Source: Gemmatimonadota bacterium
GTDB taxonomy: Bacteria; Gemmatimonadota; Gemmatimonadetes; Gemmatimonadales; GWC2-71-9
Direction: 5' to 3'
DNA length: 64,000 nt
Assembly (NCBI GenBank): GCA_003169895.1
Contig: PNAE01000007.1
Span: 1,524,296-1,588,295 of the forward strand
Below are positions 16,324 through 26,159 of the stretch, piece after piece. The notes under the pieces were generated by a model that was given only the letters and a program-made list of their open reading frames with translations, searched no databases and had not been told where the DNA came from. A program made the position numbers and the translations under genes. Positions within the stretch are counted from its first letter, which is position 1; each line of letters starts with the position of its first letter.

Positions 16324-18924
16324 ATGAGCCGCGGCACGCGGTTCACCGGCCCTGTCTTCTTTCTTGGCGTGGGACTCGTGCTGACGCCACCCGCCGCCAT
16401 CGCCCAGGGGCCCCGCTCGGCACGCCCGGCGACGACTGGCACCGGTGGGCACGCGGTGAGTCCGCCGACTGTCACCGCGACGCGCGCCGCACGGCCTCCG
16501 GTCATCGACGGCCGCGACGACGATTCCGTCTGGCAAGCCGCACCAGCAATGACGCATTTCCGGGTGTACCGTCCGGTCGAAGACGGCGAGCCAAAGTTCC
16601 CAACCGATGCGAAGGTCGCCTTTGACGCCACCAATCTCTACGTCTTCGTTCGCGCGTTCGATCCGCACCCCGACAGCATCGTCGGACTCCTCGCTCGGCG
16701 TGACGTCCAGACGCCGTCCGACTTGATCACCGTATTCGTCGATTCGTATAACGATCGCAGGAACGGGTTCGAATTCAGCGTGAATCCCGTCGGGGTCAAG
16801 ATCGACTACGCCGTCTCGCAGGATGCCAACGAAGACATCGCGTGGGACGGCATCTGGGACGTGGCCACCAGGATCGACTCGCTCGGCTGGACGGCGGAAT
16901 TCCGGATTCCCCTCTCGCAGCTGCGCTACCGCACGTCGAAGAGCAACACATTCGGTTTCGCCGTCGCGCGGACGGTGGAACGGACAACGGAACAGTCGAG
17001 CTGGCCGCTCTATCGCGTCTCGCGCCCTGGGATCGCGTCGCAGCTTGGCGAACTCACCGGGCTCGACAACCTGGCCCCGCCGCAACGTACCGAGATCGCG
17101 CCGTATTTCGTCACCAAGAACATGTCGGTTCCCACCACCACCGGCTTCGAGCGCGGCCAGCGCGTCTCTGCCGGTGCGGACCTCAAGGTGGCCGTGGCAC
17201 CCAATCTCACGTTTACCGGGACGGTGAACCCCGACTTCGGTCAGGTCGAGGCCGATCCCGCAGTGGTCAACCTCACCGCGTTCGAGACGTTCTTCCCGGA
17301 ACACCGCCCGTTCTTTCTGGAAGGAAACGGCCTCTTCCAGTTCGCCGTCGACTGCAGCGCCGTCAACTGCAACAACGAGCAACTCTTCTATTCGCGCCGC
17401 ATCGGCCGCGCGCCGCAGCTCGGCGGCCAGTACGGTGACGACAATTCGCCCACCACGACCACGATTATCGGGGCAGGCAAACTCACCGGTCGTCTCACCG
17501 GCGGACTCGCCATCGGCGTCATCGACGCGGTCACGCAGCGCGAGGTCGGCGCTCCCAACGCGACGATCGAGCCCGCCACCAATTACGCCGTGCTGCGCGC
17601 GACCCAGGATTTCGCCGCCGGCGCAAGCGGTGTCGGACTGATGTTCACCAGCGTCAACCGCGACCTCGATTCGTGGACCGCTCCGGTGCTGCCAAGCCAG
17701 GCATACGTCGGTGCGGTCGAATTCCGGCACCAGCTCCTCGGACGCCGCTACCAGATCTCGGGCTCACTCGACCTGTCGCGCGTGGTGGGGAGCGCTTCCG
17801 CCATTGCCGCGACGCAACGTGATCCCGTCCATCTCTACCAGCGGCCCGACGGTCCACTCACCTTCGATTCGACACGCACTTCGCTTAGCGGCGACGCAGA
17901 AGAGATCAAGTTCGGCAAGATCGGCGGCGTCCACACCCAGTTCGAGACGAGTTACCTCCGTCGTTCCCCCGGGTTCGAGATCAACGACCTGGGCTACCTG
18001 CGCCAAGCCGACCAGCAGAGCTGGAACAACTGGTTCGGCCTCTCGTTCAATCACCCGAACGCCGTGTTCCAGTCACTCCGCTGGAACTTCAACTGGTGGC
18101 AATACTGGTCTGCCGCGGGGCTGCCGACCGAACGTGCCGCGAACACCAACCTCCATACCCAGTTCCACAACCGATGGTGGTTGCACGCGGGCAGCACGAT
18201 CGGACAGCTCGGAACCACCTGGTGCGATCGCTGCGCTCGCGGCGGTCCGGCGCTCCGACAGGATCCCTACATCTCGCCGTGGGCCGGAATTCAGGGCGAC
18301 GACCGGCACCGGATCATTCCGGCGGTGTGGGTCAACTACTTTGCCGGAAGCGGTGGCCGAAGCACGTCGTTGAACGTCAATCCGCAGCTCACCATCAACG
18401 CCTCGACGCGACTTGCGGCCACGCTGGGCATCAATGCCACGACCTATCACACCGACGATCAGTGGTTTGGCGCCTTCACCGATCAGGCCGGTGCCGCGCA
18501 CTACACGTTTGCGCACCTGAACCAGCAAACGGTGTCGCTCACGGCCGACCTGGCCTACACCGTCACGCCAGCGCTGTCGGTGCAATGGCACCTGCAGCCG
18601 TTCGTCAGCCGGGGGACGTACTCGAATCTGCGCGAGTTGAACGACCCGGGCGCCGCGCAGTACTCTGATCGGTACCGAGCTTACGCCGACACCGGCGTCA
18701 GCAACCATATCGGCGGCCTGGACTCAAGGCAATTCAACTCCAACCTGGTGGTCCGCTGGGAGTACCGCCGTGGCTCGACGCTCTTCGTCGTCTGGACGCA
18801 GGGGCGCAACGATTTCCAGCCGGTCATCGGGCCGACCGGCCTCGGCGGCGACTTCCGTGGCCTGTTCGACCTGCGCGCCGATAACACGTTTCTGATCAAG
18901 GTGTCGTACTGGATGGCGAGGTAG
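16324..18924 (+). CDS. DUF5916 outer-membrane protein with CBM9-like domain
   Basis: An 866-residue exported protein with an N-terminal signal peptide and an AGGA ribosome site. Residues about 50-230 form a family 9 carbohydrate-binding-like domain (PPVIDGRDDDSVWQ; KVAFDATNLYVFVRAFDP; FEFSVNPVGVKID). The remainder is the DUF5916 region (NPDFGQVEADPAVVNLTAFETFF; HRPFFLEG), predicted to be an outer-membrane beta barrel because of its alternating aromatic strands. It has no recognisable catalytic site. The family is common beside exported hydrolases in Bacteroidota and Gemmatimonadota. Here it follows the rhamnosidase and could bind or pass glycan, which is an inference from context. Confidence 0.8.
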   Translation: MSRGTRFTGPVFFLGVGLVLTPPAAIAQGPRSARPATTGTGGHAVSPPTVTATRAARPPVIDGRDDDSVWQAAPAMTHFRVYRPVEDGEPKFPTDAKVAFDATNLYVFVRAFDPHPDSIVGLLARRDVQTPSDLITVFVDSYNDRRNGFEFSVNPVGVKIDYAVSQDANEDIAWDGIWDVATRIDSLGWTAEFRIPLSQLRYRTSKSNTFGFAVARTVERTTEQSSWPLYRVSRPGIASQLGELTGLDNLAPPQRTEIAPYFVTKNMSVPTTTGFERGQRVSAGADLKVAVAPNLTFTGTVNPDFGQVEADPAVVNLTAFETFFPEHRPFFLEGNGLFQFAVDCSAVNCNNEQLFYSRRIGRAPQLGGQYGDDNSPTTTTIIGAGKLTGRLTGGLAIGVIDAVTQREVGAPNATIEPATNYAVLRATQDFAAGASGVGLMFTSVNRDLDSWTAPVLPSQAYVGAVEFRHQLLGRRYQISGSLDLSRVVGSASAIAATQRDPVHLYQRPDGPLTFDSTRTSLSGDAEEIKFGKIGGVHTQFETSYLRRSPGFEINDLGYLRQADQQSWNNWFGLSFNHPNAVFQSLRWNFNWWQYWSAAGLPTERAANTNLHTQFHNRWWLHAGSTIGQLGTTWCDRCARGGPALRQDPYISPWAGIQGDDRHRIIPAVWVNYFAGSGGRSTSLNVNPQLTINASTRLAATLGINATTYHTDDQWFGAFTDQAGAAHYTFAHLNQQTVSLTADLAYTVTPALSVQWHLQPFVSRGTYSNLRELNDPGAAQYSDRYRAYADTGVSNHIGGLDSRQFNSNLVVRWEYRRGSTLFVVWTQGRNDFQPVIGPTGLGGDFRGLFDLRADNTFLIKVSYWMAR

Positions 18925-18994
18925 CGGTTCGCGCCGGTATCCACGGCGGCCGCCTGGGGCTAGAATAGTGGTCGATCCCCGCAACGGAGAATCG

Positions 18995-20407
18995 ATGCAC
19001 ACCACCACCCGCCGCCTGTTCCTGACCGGCATCGCTCTGCTCGCGGTCGCCGCCCGCACGCCCTGCGCCGGCGCCCAGACTACGCTCCCCGACGCGATGC
19101 AGGCGCGGATCGACACCGCCGCCCGCGACGTTCTCGCGCGCACCGGCGCGCCGAGTGCCTCCGTTGCCATCGTGCGCGACGGCAAGATCGTCTTCGCACA
19201 CGCCTATGGATCGGCGCGGCTCGACCCAGCGATGCCGGCAACGCCGTCGATGCGCTACAGCATCGGGTCGGTCAGCAAGCAGTTCACCGCCACGGCGATT
19301 CTGCTGCTGGCCCAGCGCGGCAAGCTGTCGCTCGACGACAAGATCGCCCGGTGGCTCCCCGACCTCACCCGCGCGAACGAAGTCACCGTGCGTCAGATCC
19401 TGTCGATGACCTCCGGTTATCAGGATTACTGGCCGCAGGACTACGTCATGCCGCCGATGCTCAAGCCCACTACCTCAAGGGCGATCATCGACGAATGGGC
19501 CAGGAAGCCACTCGACTTCGATCCTGGCACCAGGTGGCAGTACAGCAACACCAACTATGTCATTGCCGGCCTGATCGTCGAAAAGGCGAGCGGGATGTCG
19601 CTGGTGGAATTCCTGCGCAAGGAAGTGTTCGCACCATTGCACATGGAATCGGTGATGATCACCGACGAGGCCGCCCTCGGGCCAACCGATCCGGAGCGCT
19701 ACCTGCGCTATGCGCTCGGACCGTTGCGCGTCGCCCCCAAGGAGGGCCGCGGCTGGCTATTCGCCGCGGGCGAGCTGGCGATGACCGCCAGCGACCTGGC
19801 GCGGTGGGACATTGCCGTGATCGACCAGGCGATACTCAAACCGGCGTCCTATCAGGCGCAACAGACCGAGATGGTCCTCAGGAACGGCACCGGCACCGGC
19901 TACGGCCTCGGCGTCGATGTCAGCATGTCCAACGGCCACCGATTGATTTCGCATGGCGGAGAGGTTTCCGGGTTCACCACGCAGAACAGCATCTACCCGG
20001 ACGATCACACGGCCGTGGTCGTGTTCACTAATCTCGATGCCACTGGCGCCTCGGGCCAGATCGCCGGCCGGATCGCCGACGCGCTGTTCAGCGCCACTGA
20101 CCGCGACACCGAAAAGGCCGTGGCCCAGGCGCGGAGCATTTTCGAAGGATTGCAGCACGGGACCATCGATCGATCGCTGTTCACCGGCAACGCCAATGCG
20201 TACTTTGGCGACCAGGCGCTCGCCGACTTCGCATCGAGCCTGGGGCCGCTTGGCCCGCCGGCCGACGTTGTGCAGACGCGGCAGTCACTGCGCGGTGGCA
20301 TGACATTCCGCGCGTTCCGCATCCGGGCCGGCCTGAAGACGGTATCGCTCTCGACGTTCACGCTGCCCGACGGCAAGCTCGAGCAGTACCAGATCGCGAG
20401 TCAGTAG
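18995..20407 (+). CDS. Serine hydrolase, beta-lactamase class C/PBP4* family
   Basis: I start at ATG 18995, with GGAGA just upstream, which gives the signal peptide RRLFLTGIALLAVAARTPCAGAQ. The three catalytic elements of the penicillin-recognising fold are present: SVSK (nucleophile Ser and Lys), the Tyr-Asn pair in YSNTNY, and HGG in SHGGEVSGF. The protein is 470 residues; the last about 100 form an extra domain after the hydrolase. Members range from D-aminopeptidases and esterases to beta-lactamases, so the substrate cannot be stated and a drug-resistance role should not be assumed. The next gene starts two bases after its stop, so the two are co-transcribed. Confidence 0.88.
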   Translation: MHTTTRRLFLTGIALLAVAARTPCAGAQTTLPDAMQARIDTAARDVLARTGAPSASVAIVRDGKIVFAHAYGSARLDPAMPATPSMRYSIGSVSKQFTATAILLLAQRGKLSLDDKIARWLPDLTRANEVTVRQILSMTSGYQDYWPQDYVMPPMLKPTTSRAIIDEWARKPLDFDPGTRWQYSNTNYVIAGLIVEKASGMSLVEFLRKEVFAPLHMESVMITDEAALGPTDPERYLRYALGPLRVAPKEGRGWLFAAGELAMTASDLARWDIAVIDQAILKPASYQAQQTEMVLRNGTGTGYGLGVDVSMSNGHRLISHGGEVSGFTTQNSIYPDDHTAVVVFTNLDATGASGQIAGRIADALFSATDRDTEKAVAQARSIFEGLQHGTIDRSLFTGNANAYFGDQALADFASSLGPLGPPADVVQTRQSLRGGMTFRAFRIRAGLKTVSLSTFTLPDGKLEQYQIASQ

Positions 20408-20409
20408 CG

Positions 20410-21261
20410 ATGATCGCCTTTCTCGGAACCGGTCTCCTCGGCGCCGGCTTTGTCCGCGCCTTCCGCCGTCGCGGCGAAGAGGTTCACGTCTGGAACCGCT
20501 CGCCCGACAAGGCGCGCGCGCTCTCCGAGGTCGGCGCCACGCCGTTCGAGACGGCGAGCGAAGCGGTGCGCGGAGCTGCCCGCGTTCACCTGGCGCTGGT
20601 CGACGACGCGATCGTGGATAGCGTGCTGGCCCAGGCCCAGGCCGGACTCTCGCCCGGCACCACCATCGTCGACCATACCACGACCGCGCCCGCGCCGACG
20701 GCGGAACGGGTCCGGCGCTGGATTGACCGCGGCTTTGTGTTCCAGCACGCGCCCGTGTTCATGGGCCCGCAGAATGCGCTCGCCGGCACCGGTACCATGC
20801 TCGCCTCCGGGGACCGGGCGCAGTTCGACACCGTGGCACCGGCCTTGGAGAAGATGACGGGTACGCTCGTCTACCTGGGGGACGATCCGGCGCGCGCGGC
20901 GTCGGTCAAGCTGCTGGGGAATCTTTTCCTCATCGCCACGACCGCCGGCGTTGCCGACATGTTCATGCTGGCCAAGTCGCTCGGCGTGCCGCCGGCACAG
21001 GTGTCACGGGTCTTCGAGTGGTTCAATCCAGGCACCATGGTTCCCGCGCGCGCCGCGCGCATGCGCGAAGCGCAGTTCGCCGAGCCATCGTGGACGCTCG
21101 CGATGGCGCGCAAGGACACCAGGCTGATGATCGAGTCGGCTGCGTCGAACGGCGCGACGCTGGCGGTGATGCCCGCGATCGCGGCGGCGATGGATCGCTG
21201 GATCGCCGCCGGACACGGCGCGGAGGATTGGATGGTGATCGGAAAGGACGCGGTGGGATAG
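20410..21261 (+). CDS. NAD(P)-dependent oxidoreductase, 3-hydroxyisobutyrate dehydrogenase family
   Basis: A 283-residue cytoplasmic dehydrogenase. The N-terminal Rossmann fold has GTGLLGAGF and an NR(S) pair after beta-2 (WNRSPDK), which usually favours NADP. The TTAPAPTAERVRR segment and the helical C-terminal domain with VKLLGNLFLIATTAG carry the usual catalytic Lys (K in VKLLGN). The family reduces or oxidises short beta-hydroxy acids; the exact substrate is unknown. It begins two bases after the serine hydrolase stop and ends convergently 21 bases from the next gene. Confidence 0.85.
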   Translation: MIAFLGTGLLGAGFVRAFRRRGEEVHVWNRSPDKARALSEVGATPFETASEAVRGAARVHLALVDDAIVDSVLAQAQAGLSPGTTIVDHTTTAPAPTAERVRRWIDRGFVFQHAPVFMGPQNALAGTGTMLASGDRAQFDTVAPALEKMTGTLVYLGDDPARAASVKLLGNLFLIATTAGVADMFMLAKSLGVPPAQVSRVFEWFNPGTMVPARAARMREAQFAEPSWTLAMARKDTRLMIESAASNGATLAVMPAIAAAMDRWIAAGHGAEDWMVIGKDAVG

Positions 21262-21282
21262 CTCCCGCGTCCCAACTCCCAG

Positions 21283-21825
21283 CTACGCGGGTGGACCTCC
21301 GCCCCGCCGACCCGCCGGAGCGCCCGTCGGCGTCGTCCCGGAGCTTGCCGCCATCATCGCCTTGACGACGTCCTGCGAGACCTTGTTCTGGTTCAGACTG
21401 ATGATGCCATTGGTGGTGAGATCGTAATCAGGCTTCGACATCTGGATCTTCGTTACAATGATGTCCTTCGGAAGCTGGCCGTTGACCATCTTGATGACGG
21501 CGTCATTGTTGAGCGTTTCCCTGCTCCCCGAACCCACGCTGCTTCCCACCGATGACATCATCATCTTGATGATATCGGTGGGCACCTTGTTGACATTCAG
21601 GCTGATGAGGCCGGATGGCGTGATGTCGAAGGTCGACTTGGTGGTGCGCACTTTCGTCACGATCAGGTCCTTCGGCACCTTGCCCGCAACCATCTGCACG
21701 ATGGATTCGTTGGTGAGCACTTCAGCACCCCCGCCCTGGGCCGCAGCGCGCGACGCCAACGCCGGTACGAACAGGATCGAGGCCAGGAGCGATGTCAGGA
21801 TTGGTGTGGGCACGGCGTATCGCAT
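21283..21825 (-). CDS. Secreted protein of two tandem helical repeats
   Basis: The track extends this ORF too far upstream. ATG 21825 has GAGGGG right before it and opens a signal peptide (PILTSLLASILFVPALASRAAAQ). The mature protein of about 155 residues is an internal duplication. LTNESIVQMVAGKVPKDLIV and LNNDAVIKMVNGQLPKDIIV align, as do FDITPSGLISLNVNKV and YDLTTNGIISLNQNKV. Each unit ends with an amphipathic helix (IIKMMM; VVKAMM). The pattern resembles short helical repeats seen in exported proteins of Acidobacteria and Gemmatimonadota. The tail is GAPAGRRGGGPPA. Function is unknown; it is probably periplasmic. Confidence 0.75.
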   Translation of the reverse strand: MRYAVPTPILTSLLASILFVPALASRAAAQGGGAEVLTNESIVQMVAGKVPKDLIVTKVRTTKSTFDITPSGLISLNVNKVPTDIIKMMMSSVGSSVGSGSRETLNNDAVIKMVNGQLPKDIIVTKIQMSKPDYDLTTNGIISLNQNKVSQDVVKAMMAASSGTTPTGAPAGRRGGGPPA

Positions 21826-22007
21826 GATCCCCTCACGGTGATGAGCTGTGCGGCGCCGGCAGGAAGATCCCTTCCGCCCCAGCGCTGCGAGCAGTGGTCC
21901 GGGCTTGGTACCGGTGCAGTCCGGCGAAGCTACGACCCGCGCGCAGCGGGCGCAAGGCGGGGGTGTCAAATCGCTCGGCATCACAACCACGGCGTTATGC
22001 TTGCAGA

Positions 22008-22463
22008 ATGACCACCGCCTACCTCGACGACCTGCACGTCGGCCAGCAATTCGTCTCCGGCTCGCACACCGTGACCGAGGCCGAAATCATCCGTTTCGCC
22101 CGCGAATTCGATCCGCAACCGTTTCACGTCGACGTCCGGGCGGCGGCAGACTCGTTCTTTCAGGGTCTCGTGGCGAGCGGCTGGCACACGGGCGCCATCA
22201 CCATGCGGCTGCTCGTGCAAGGCGAGTTGCAGCTCGCCGGCGGCATGATTGGCGGCGGCGGCGAGCTCACGTGGCCGCTGGCGACGCGCCCCGGCGACAC
22301 GCTGCAGGTGTACAGCGAGATCACCGACATTCGCCTTTCCAGGTCGCCTCCGGACCGCGGGACCGTCACACTCCGAAGCGAAACCCGGAACCAACACGGC
22401 GAGGCGGTGCAGATTCTCAGCGCCCGCCTGGTCGTGCCACGTCGCTCCGGTGTCAGCTCGTGA
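22008..22463 (+). CDS. MaoC-family (R)-specific enoyl-CoA hydratase-like protein
   Basis: A 151-residue hot-dog-fold protein starting at ATG 22008 inside a longer track ORF. The hydratase motif is FAREFDPQPFHVD, with Asp and His as the usual catalytic pair, followed by a central helix (ADSFFQGLVASGWHTGAI). It likely hydrates a trans-2-enoyl-CoA or acts on a related thioester. Length is normal for the family. It diverges from the repeat protein across a 182-bp spacer. No pathway partner is adjacent. Confidence 0.85.
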   Translation: MTTAYLDDLHVGQQFVSGSHTVTEAEIIRFAREFDPQPFHVDVRAAADSFFQGLVASGWHTGAITMRLLVQGELQLAGGMIGGGGELTWPLATRPGDTLQVYSEITDIRLSRSPPDRGTVTLRSETRNQHGEAVQILSARLVVPRRSGVSS

Positions 22464-22598
22464 ACGAGAAGTCGTAGCGCGGTCCGCGGCGAGCGCCCTG
22501 ACTACGCCAGGTATTTCGTCAGCGGCTCCCAGTAGTTCGCCTGCCACCGATCAGCGTGATCCGTCGGGCTGAACATCGAACGGGTACGTCGATCACCA

Positions 22599-23624
22599 TT
22601 ATGGCGAATGCGCTTTCGCCCAGGTAGTCAGCGTCGTCCATTCGTCGTGATTGGTCGGACTGCAGCTCGCAATCTCGCAGACGTAGAACGCCGTGATCGG
22701 GTGGATTTCCCAGAGCGACATCCGCTTCGGCGCGGTTCTGTTGGGATCTGCCGCGTCATCGTTGATGAAATGTTCGTTGTCGTAAGTGAGGCCACCGACG
22801 ACGAGAACCTGCAGCTGCTGCGCCTCGATCGCCGTGAGCGTAACGATGTCCCATCCGACTGGTCTCGCGAGCTGGGGGATCATTTCGACGACGATGCCTT
22901 GCCACTCCGTCGAGTGCTTCACGCCGATGTTGAGATGAAAGTCGGTCCCGTCGCCACCGGCGCAGTTGACCGACTCCGCTCCTTCCTGCCGCACCGCGGT
23001 CAGGTATGCCGCGATCTGGACCAGATCACCCTCGCTCACTGTTCCGCCGCTCATTGGCCGATTCAGCAGGGCATCGCGGGTCGGCTGAAATGCGGTCTTG
23101 GTATGGTGCGCGTCGGCAAATCTCGAGCTGATGTCCTCTTGTAAGGCGTGCAGGGTGGCAAGATCGAGCGTAACCGGAGTCACGCCAGCGGGAATGTGCC
23201 GCTTGGCCATGTTCCGCAGGCCGACGTCGCTGTTGGCCGGGTAGGGAGTCATCGCGCCGTTGACGGTGTGGCTGCCGACCGCCGGACACGACGGGTGCTC
23301 GACCGCGAACGTCCCCGGCGCTGGCAGTGGCGGGCCCGCAGAATCGGGGGCGGCCGTCTTGCTCGTGTCCGGAGCCGCGATCGCGATGTTCCGGCCCCAC
23401 ACCCAACCGTCCTCGTGCTGTTGCGTGCGGACGTGGTAGTAGCCGGCGGTTGGGTCGGGGGCGAGGAGGGTCAGTGGCTCCGGCGGCTGCAGCAGGAGTT
23501 TGGACATCCCTGCGGCTGACGGAGTTGGGCGGAGATTGACGTTTCGCGTGACCGTGGCCTGCTGCGCCGCGAGCGACAGGCACGTCGCGAACGTGATGAC
23601 GAGCAGGGTGGCCACGCGCTTCAT
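22599..23624 (-). CDS. Exported SH3-domain protein with uncharacterised C-terminal domain
   Basis: ATG 23624 follows GAGGT and begins a signal peptide (VATLLVITFATCLSLAAQ). Residues about 20-90 form a bacterial SH3 domain (VNLRPTPSAAGMSKLLL; YYHVRTQQHEDGWVWG). The C-terminal half (FHLNIGVKHSTEW; WDIVTL; MSLWEIHPITAFYV) resembles, in my reading, a widespread uncharacterised domain ending in an E-(I/L)-HP motif that is found attached to SH3 or to no other domain. Cys residues at about 110, 220 and near the end could form disulfides. Its role is unknown, perhaps cell-wall associated through the SH3 domain. It diverges from the penicillin acylase gene. Confidence 0.65.
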   Translation of the reverse strand: MKRVATLLVITFATCLSLAAQQATVTRNVNLRPTPSAAGMSKLLLQPPEPLTLLAPDPTAGYYHVRTQQHEDGWVWGRNIAIAAPDTSKTAAPDSAGPPLPAPGTFAVEHPSCPAVGSHTVNGAMTPYPANSDVGLRNMAKRHIPAGVTPVTLDLATLHALQEDISSRFADAHHTKTAFQPTRDALLNRPMSGGTVSEGDLVQIAAYLTAVRQEGAESVNCAGGDGTDFHLNIGVKHSTEWQGIVVEMIPQLARPVGWDIVTLTAIEAQQLQVLVVGGLTYDNEHFINDDAADPNRTAPKRMSLWEIHPITAFYVCEIASCSPTNHDEWTTLTTWAKAHSP

Positions 23625-23884
23625 GGGGACCTCAACTGGCGGAGAACTGCGGGTAGTCCGCGCACGATCTTGACGTCGGTACATCGGGGATGACGCTGCC
23701 AGCGCGGGAGCCGACGCTCATTCGGTGCCACAAGAATAGCAGCGATCGGGATGACACGACCGGTGTGCCCCTGAGCGGAGGCAGAGTGCAACCGAGTCGC
23801 TTTTCGCCGCACTGGGCGTCATACTCACAGCTGTCAGGATTTGTCCCCATCACCGTCGTGACGTTGAACGCGTGGGAGTCCATC

Positions 23885-26053
23885 ATGAAAAGGCTCGGGT
23901 TCTTTCTTGCGATGGTGTGCAGTGCCGGCGCGTCCGGCCAGGCCGTGCGCAGCGATGTCGCGCGCTGGCAGCAACAGGCCCGGAATATCACCATCATCCG
24001 TGACGACTGGGGCATCGCGCACGTGTACGGCAGGACCGATGCCGATGCGGTGTTTGGCGCCGTGTACGCGCAGGCCGAGGACGATTTCAATCGCGTGGAG
24101 ATGAACTACATTAACGCGCTGGGTCGCCTGGCGGAGGCGGAGGGCGAGTCCGCGATTTACCGCGACCTGCGGATGAAGCTCTTCATCAACCCGGATTCGC
24201 TGAGGGCGCAGTACGCGGCGAGTCCGGCGTGGTTGAAGCAGCTGATGAATGCGTTCGCCGATGGCCTGAACTACTACCTCCTCAAGCACCCCGCGGTGAC
24301 GCCGCGGGTGATCAGGCATTTCGAACCGTGGATGGCGCTCTCATTTACGGAGGGGAGCATTGGCGGTGACATCGAGCGGGTCAACCTCACCCAGCTGCAG
24401 GCCTTTTATGGCGGCGGTCACGCGACCGCGGCGCCAGAGCCGGCCGGCGGGGACGGCTTCCCGCCGGAGCCCGGCGGCTCGAACGGCATGGCGGTGGCGC
24501 CGTCTAACACCGTCGGGCACCACGCGCTGCTGCTGATCAATCCGCACACGTCGTTCTTTTTCCGGTCCGAGTTGCAAATGGTAAGCGACGAGGGGCTGGA
24601 TGCTTACGGCGCCGCGACCTGGGGCCAGTTTTTCATCTACCAGGGGTTCAACGACCGTGCCGGATGGATGCACACATCGAGCGGCGTTGATGCGGTCGAC
24701 CAGTATCTCGAGACTGTGGAGAAGAAGGGCGATCACTTCGACTACAAGCACGGGAGTGAGCAGCGGCCAGTGACGGAGGCGGTGATCACCGTGCCGTACA
24801 CGACCGGTTCGACGATGGCCACGAAGCGGTTCACCGTCTATTACACGCAGCACGGGCCGATCGTTCGCAAGGTCGGCGACAAATGGGTCAGTGTCGCGCT
24901 GATGAACGAGCCGGTGAAGGCGCTGACGCAGTCGTATACTCGAACCAAGGCACGGGACTACAAGGCATTTCGGCAGACGATGGAGTTGCACACCAATTCG
25001 TCGAACAACACCATATTCGCCGACGCCGACGGCGACATCGCATACTTTCACGGCAACTTCATTCCCCAGCGCGATACCTCGCTGGACTGGACCAGGCCGG
25101 TGGATGGCAGCAATCCCGCCACCGACTGGCACGGCGTGCTCTCCGTCGAGGAGACGCCGCACCTGCTGAATCCCGCCAGCGGATGGCTGTACAACAGCAA
25201 CAACTGGCCGTGGTCAGCGGCCGGGCCGAGCAGCCCGAAGCGCGAAGACTACCCCCGGTACGTCGAAACCGGCGGCGAATCCGCCCGCGGGCTGCACGCC
25301 ATCCGGGTCCTCCAAGACAGGAAAGACTTCACGCTCGACGGCCTGCGTGCAGCTGCATACGACAGCTACCAGACCTGGTTCGAGAAGCCGATCCCCGCAC
25401 TGATCAAGGCGTGGGACGCGCTGCCTGCAACCGATCCGATGAAGGCGAAACTGTCCGACCAGGTCGCTATGCTTCGCGCGTGGGACTTGCGCTGGTCGGC
25501 GACGTCGATCCCGACCTCGCTGGCCGTGTACTGGGGATCGAATGTCCAGCGGCGCACCGGGCGCGCTGGCGGCGAGTCGGCCGAGGATCCCCTGGGCAAC
25601 AGGGTCTCGCCCGATCAGATGCTGCAGTCGCTTGCGGCGGCGTCCGACAAGCTCACGGCTGACTTCGGCACATGGCGGACGCCATGGGGCGACATCAACC
25701 GCTTCCAGCGGCTCACCGACGACATCGACCACCCATTCACCGATGCGGGCCCGAGCATTCCGGTGGCATTCACCACCGCCGCGTGGGGCTCGCTCGCCTC
25801 GTTCGCGGCGCGCAGCTACAACGGGTCGAAGAAGATCTATGGCACGAGCGGCAACAGCTTTGTCGCGGTCGTCGAGTTTGGCGACAGCGTTCGCGCAAAG
25901 GCGGTCACAGCCGGCGGCGAGAGCGGTGACCCCAGGTCGCCACACTTCAACGATCAGGCTCGACGTTACAGCACGGGCGACCTGAGGGACGTGTACTTCT
26001 ACCGGTCGCAGCTAAAGGGGCATACGGAGCGCGAGTACCACCCGGGCGGCTGA
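23885..26053 (+). CDS. Penicillin acylase family hydrolase (Ntn-hydrolase)
   Basis: A 722-residue secreted precursor from ATG 23885, with a signal peptide (RLGFFLAMVCSAGASGQ). The alpha-chain part contains RDDWGIAHVYG and the segment LGRLAEAEGE. The Ntn nucleophile is Ser199 in PGGSNGMAVAPSNT, where self-cleavage would produce the beta chain. Further support is INPHTSFFF and YTQHGPIV. The family hydrolyses amide bonds of N-acyl compounds such as beta-lactam side chains or acyl-homoserine lactones. A quorum-quenching role is possible but not shown. The spacer before Ser199 is unusually Gly/Pro-rich (EPAGGDGFPPEPGG). Confidence 0.9.
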   Translation: MKRLGFFLAMVCSAGASGQAVRSDVARWQQQARNITIIRDDWGIAHVYGRTDADAVFGAVYAQAEDDFNRVEMNYINALGRLAEAEGESAIYRDLRMKLFINPDSLRAQYAASPAWLKQLMNAFADGLNYYLLKHPAVTPRVIRHFEPWMALSFTEGSIGGDIERVNLTQLQAFYGGGHATAAPEPAGGDGFPPEPGGSNGMAVAPSNTVGHHALLLINPHTSFFFRSELQMVSDEGLDAYGAATWGQFFIYQGFNDRAGWMHTSSGVDAVDQYLETVEKKGDHFDYKHGSEQRPVTEAVITVPYTTGSTMATKRFTVYYTQHGPIVRKVGDKWVSVALMNEPVKALTQSYTRTKARDYKAFRQTMELHTNSSNNTIFADADGDIAYFHGNFIPQRDTSLDWTRPVDGSNPATDWHGVLSVEETPHLLNPASGWLYNSNNWPWSAAGPSSPKREDYPRYVETGGESARGLHAIRVLQDRKDFTLDGLRAAAYDSYQTWFEKPIPALIKAWDALPATDPMKAKLSDQVAMLRAWDLRWSATSIPTSLAVYWGSNVQRRTGRAGGESAEDPLGNRVSPDQMLQSLAAASDKLTADFGTWRTPWGDINRFQRLTDDIDHPFTDAGPSIPVAFTTAAWGSLASFAARSYNGSKKIYGTSGNSFVAVVEFGDSVRAKAVTAGGESGDPRSPHFNDQARRYSTGDLRDVYFYRSQLKGHTEREYHPGG

Positions 26054-26159
26054 CGCCGCGTCCCGCCCGCGGCCCAACCTCACCGCTGGCGTCGGCGCGG
26101 TCATCATCGTATCGTCCGGCAAGGCATTTCCGCCCAATGCCTCCCACTTCGGAGCACCC

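Noticed and set aside
18995-20407. Reading the serine hydrolase as an antibiotic-resistance beta-lactamase
   Set aside because: SxxK, YxN and HGG are shared by esterases and peptidases of the same fold. Length and the extra C-terminal domain do not point to a true class C beta-lactamase.
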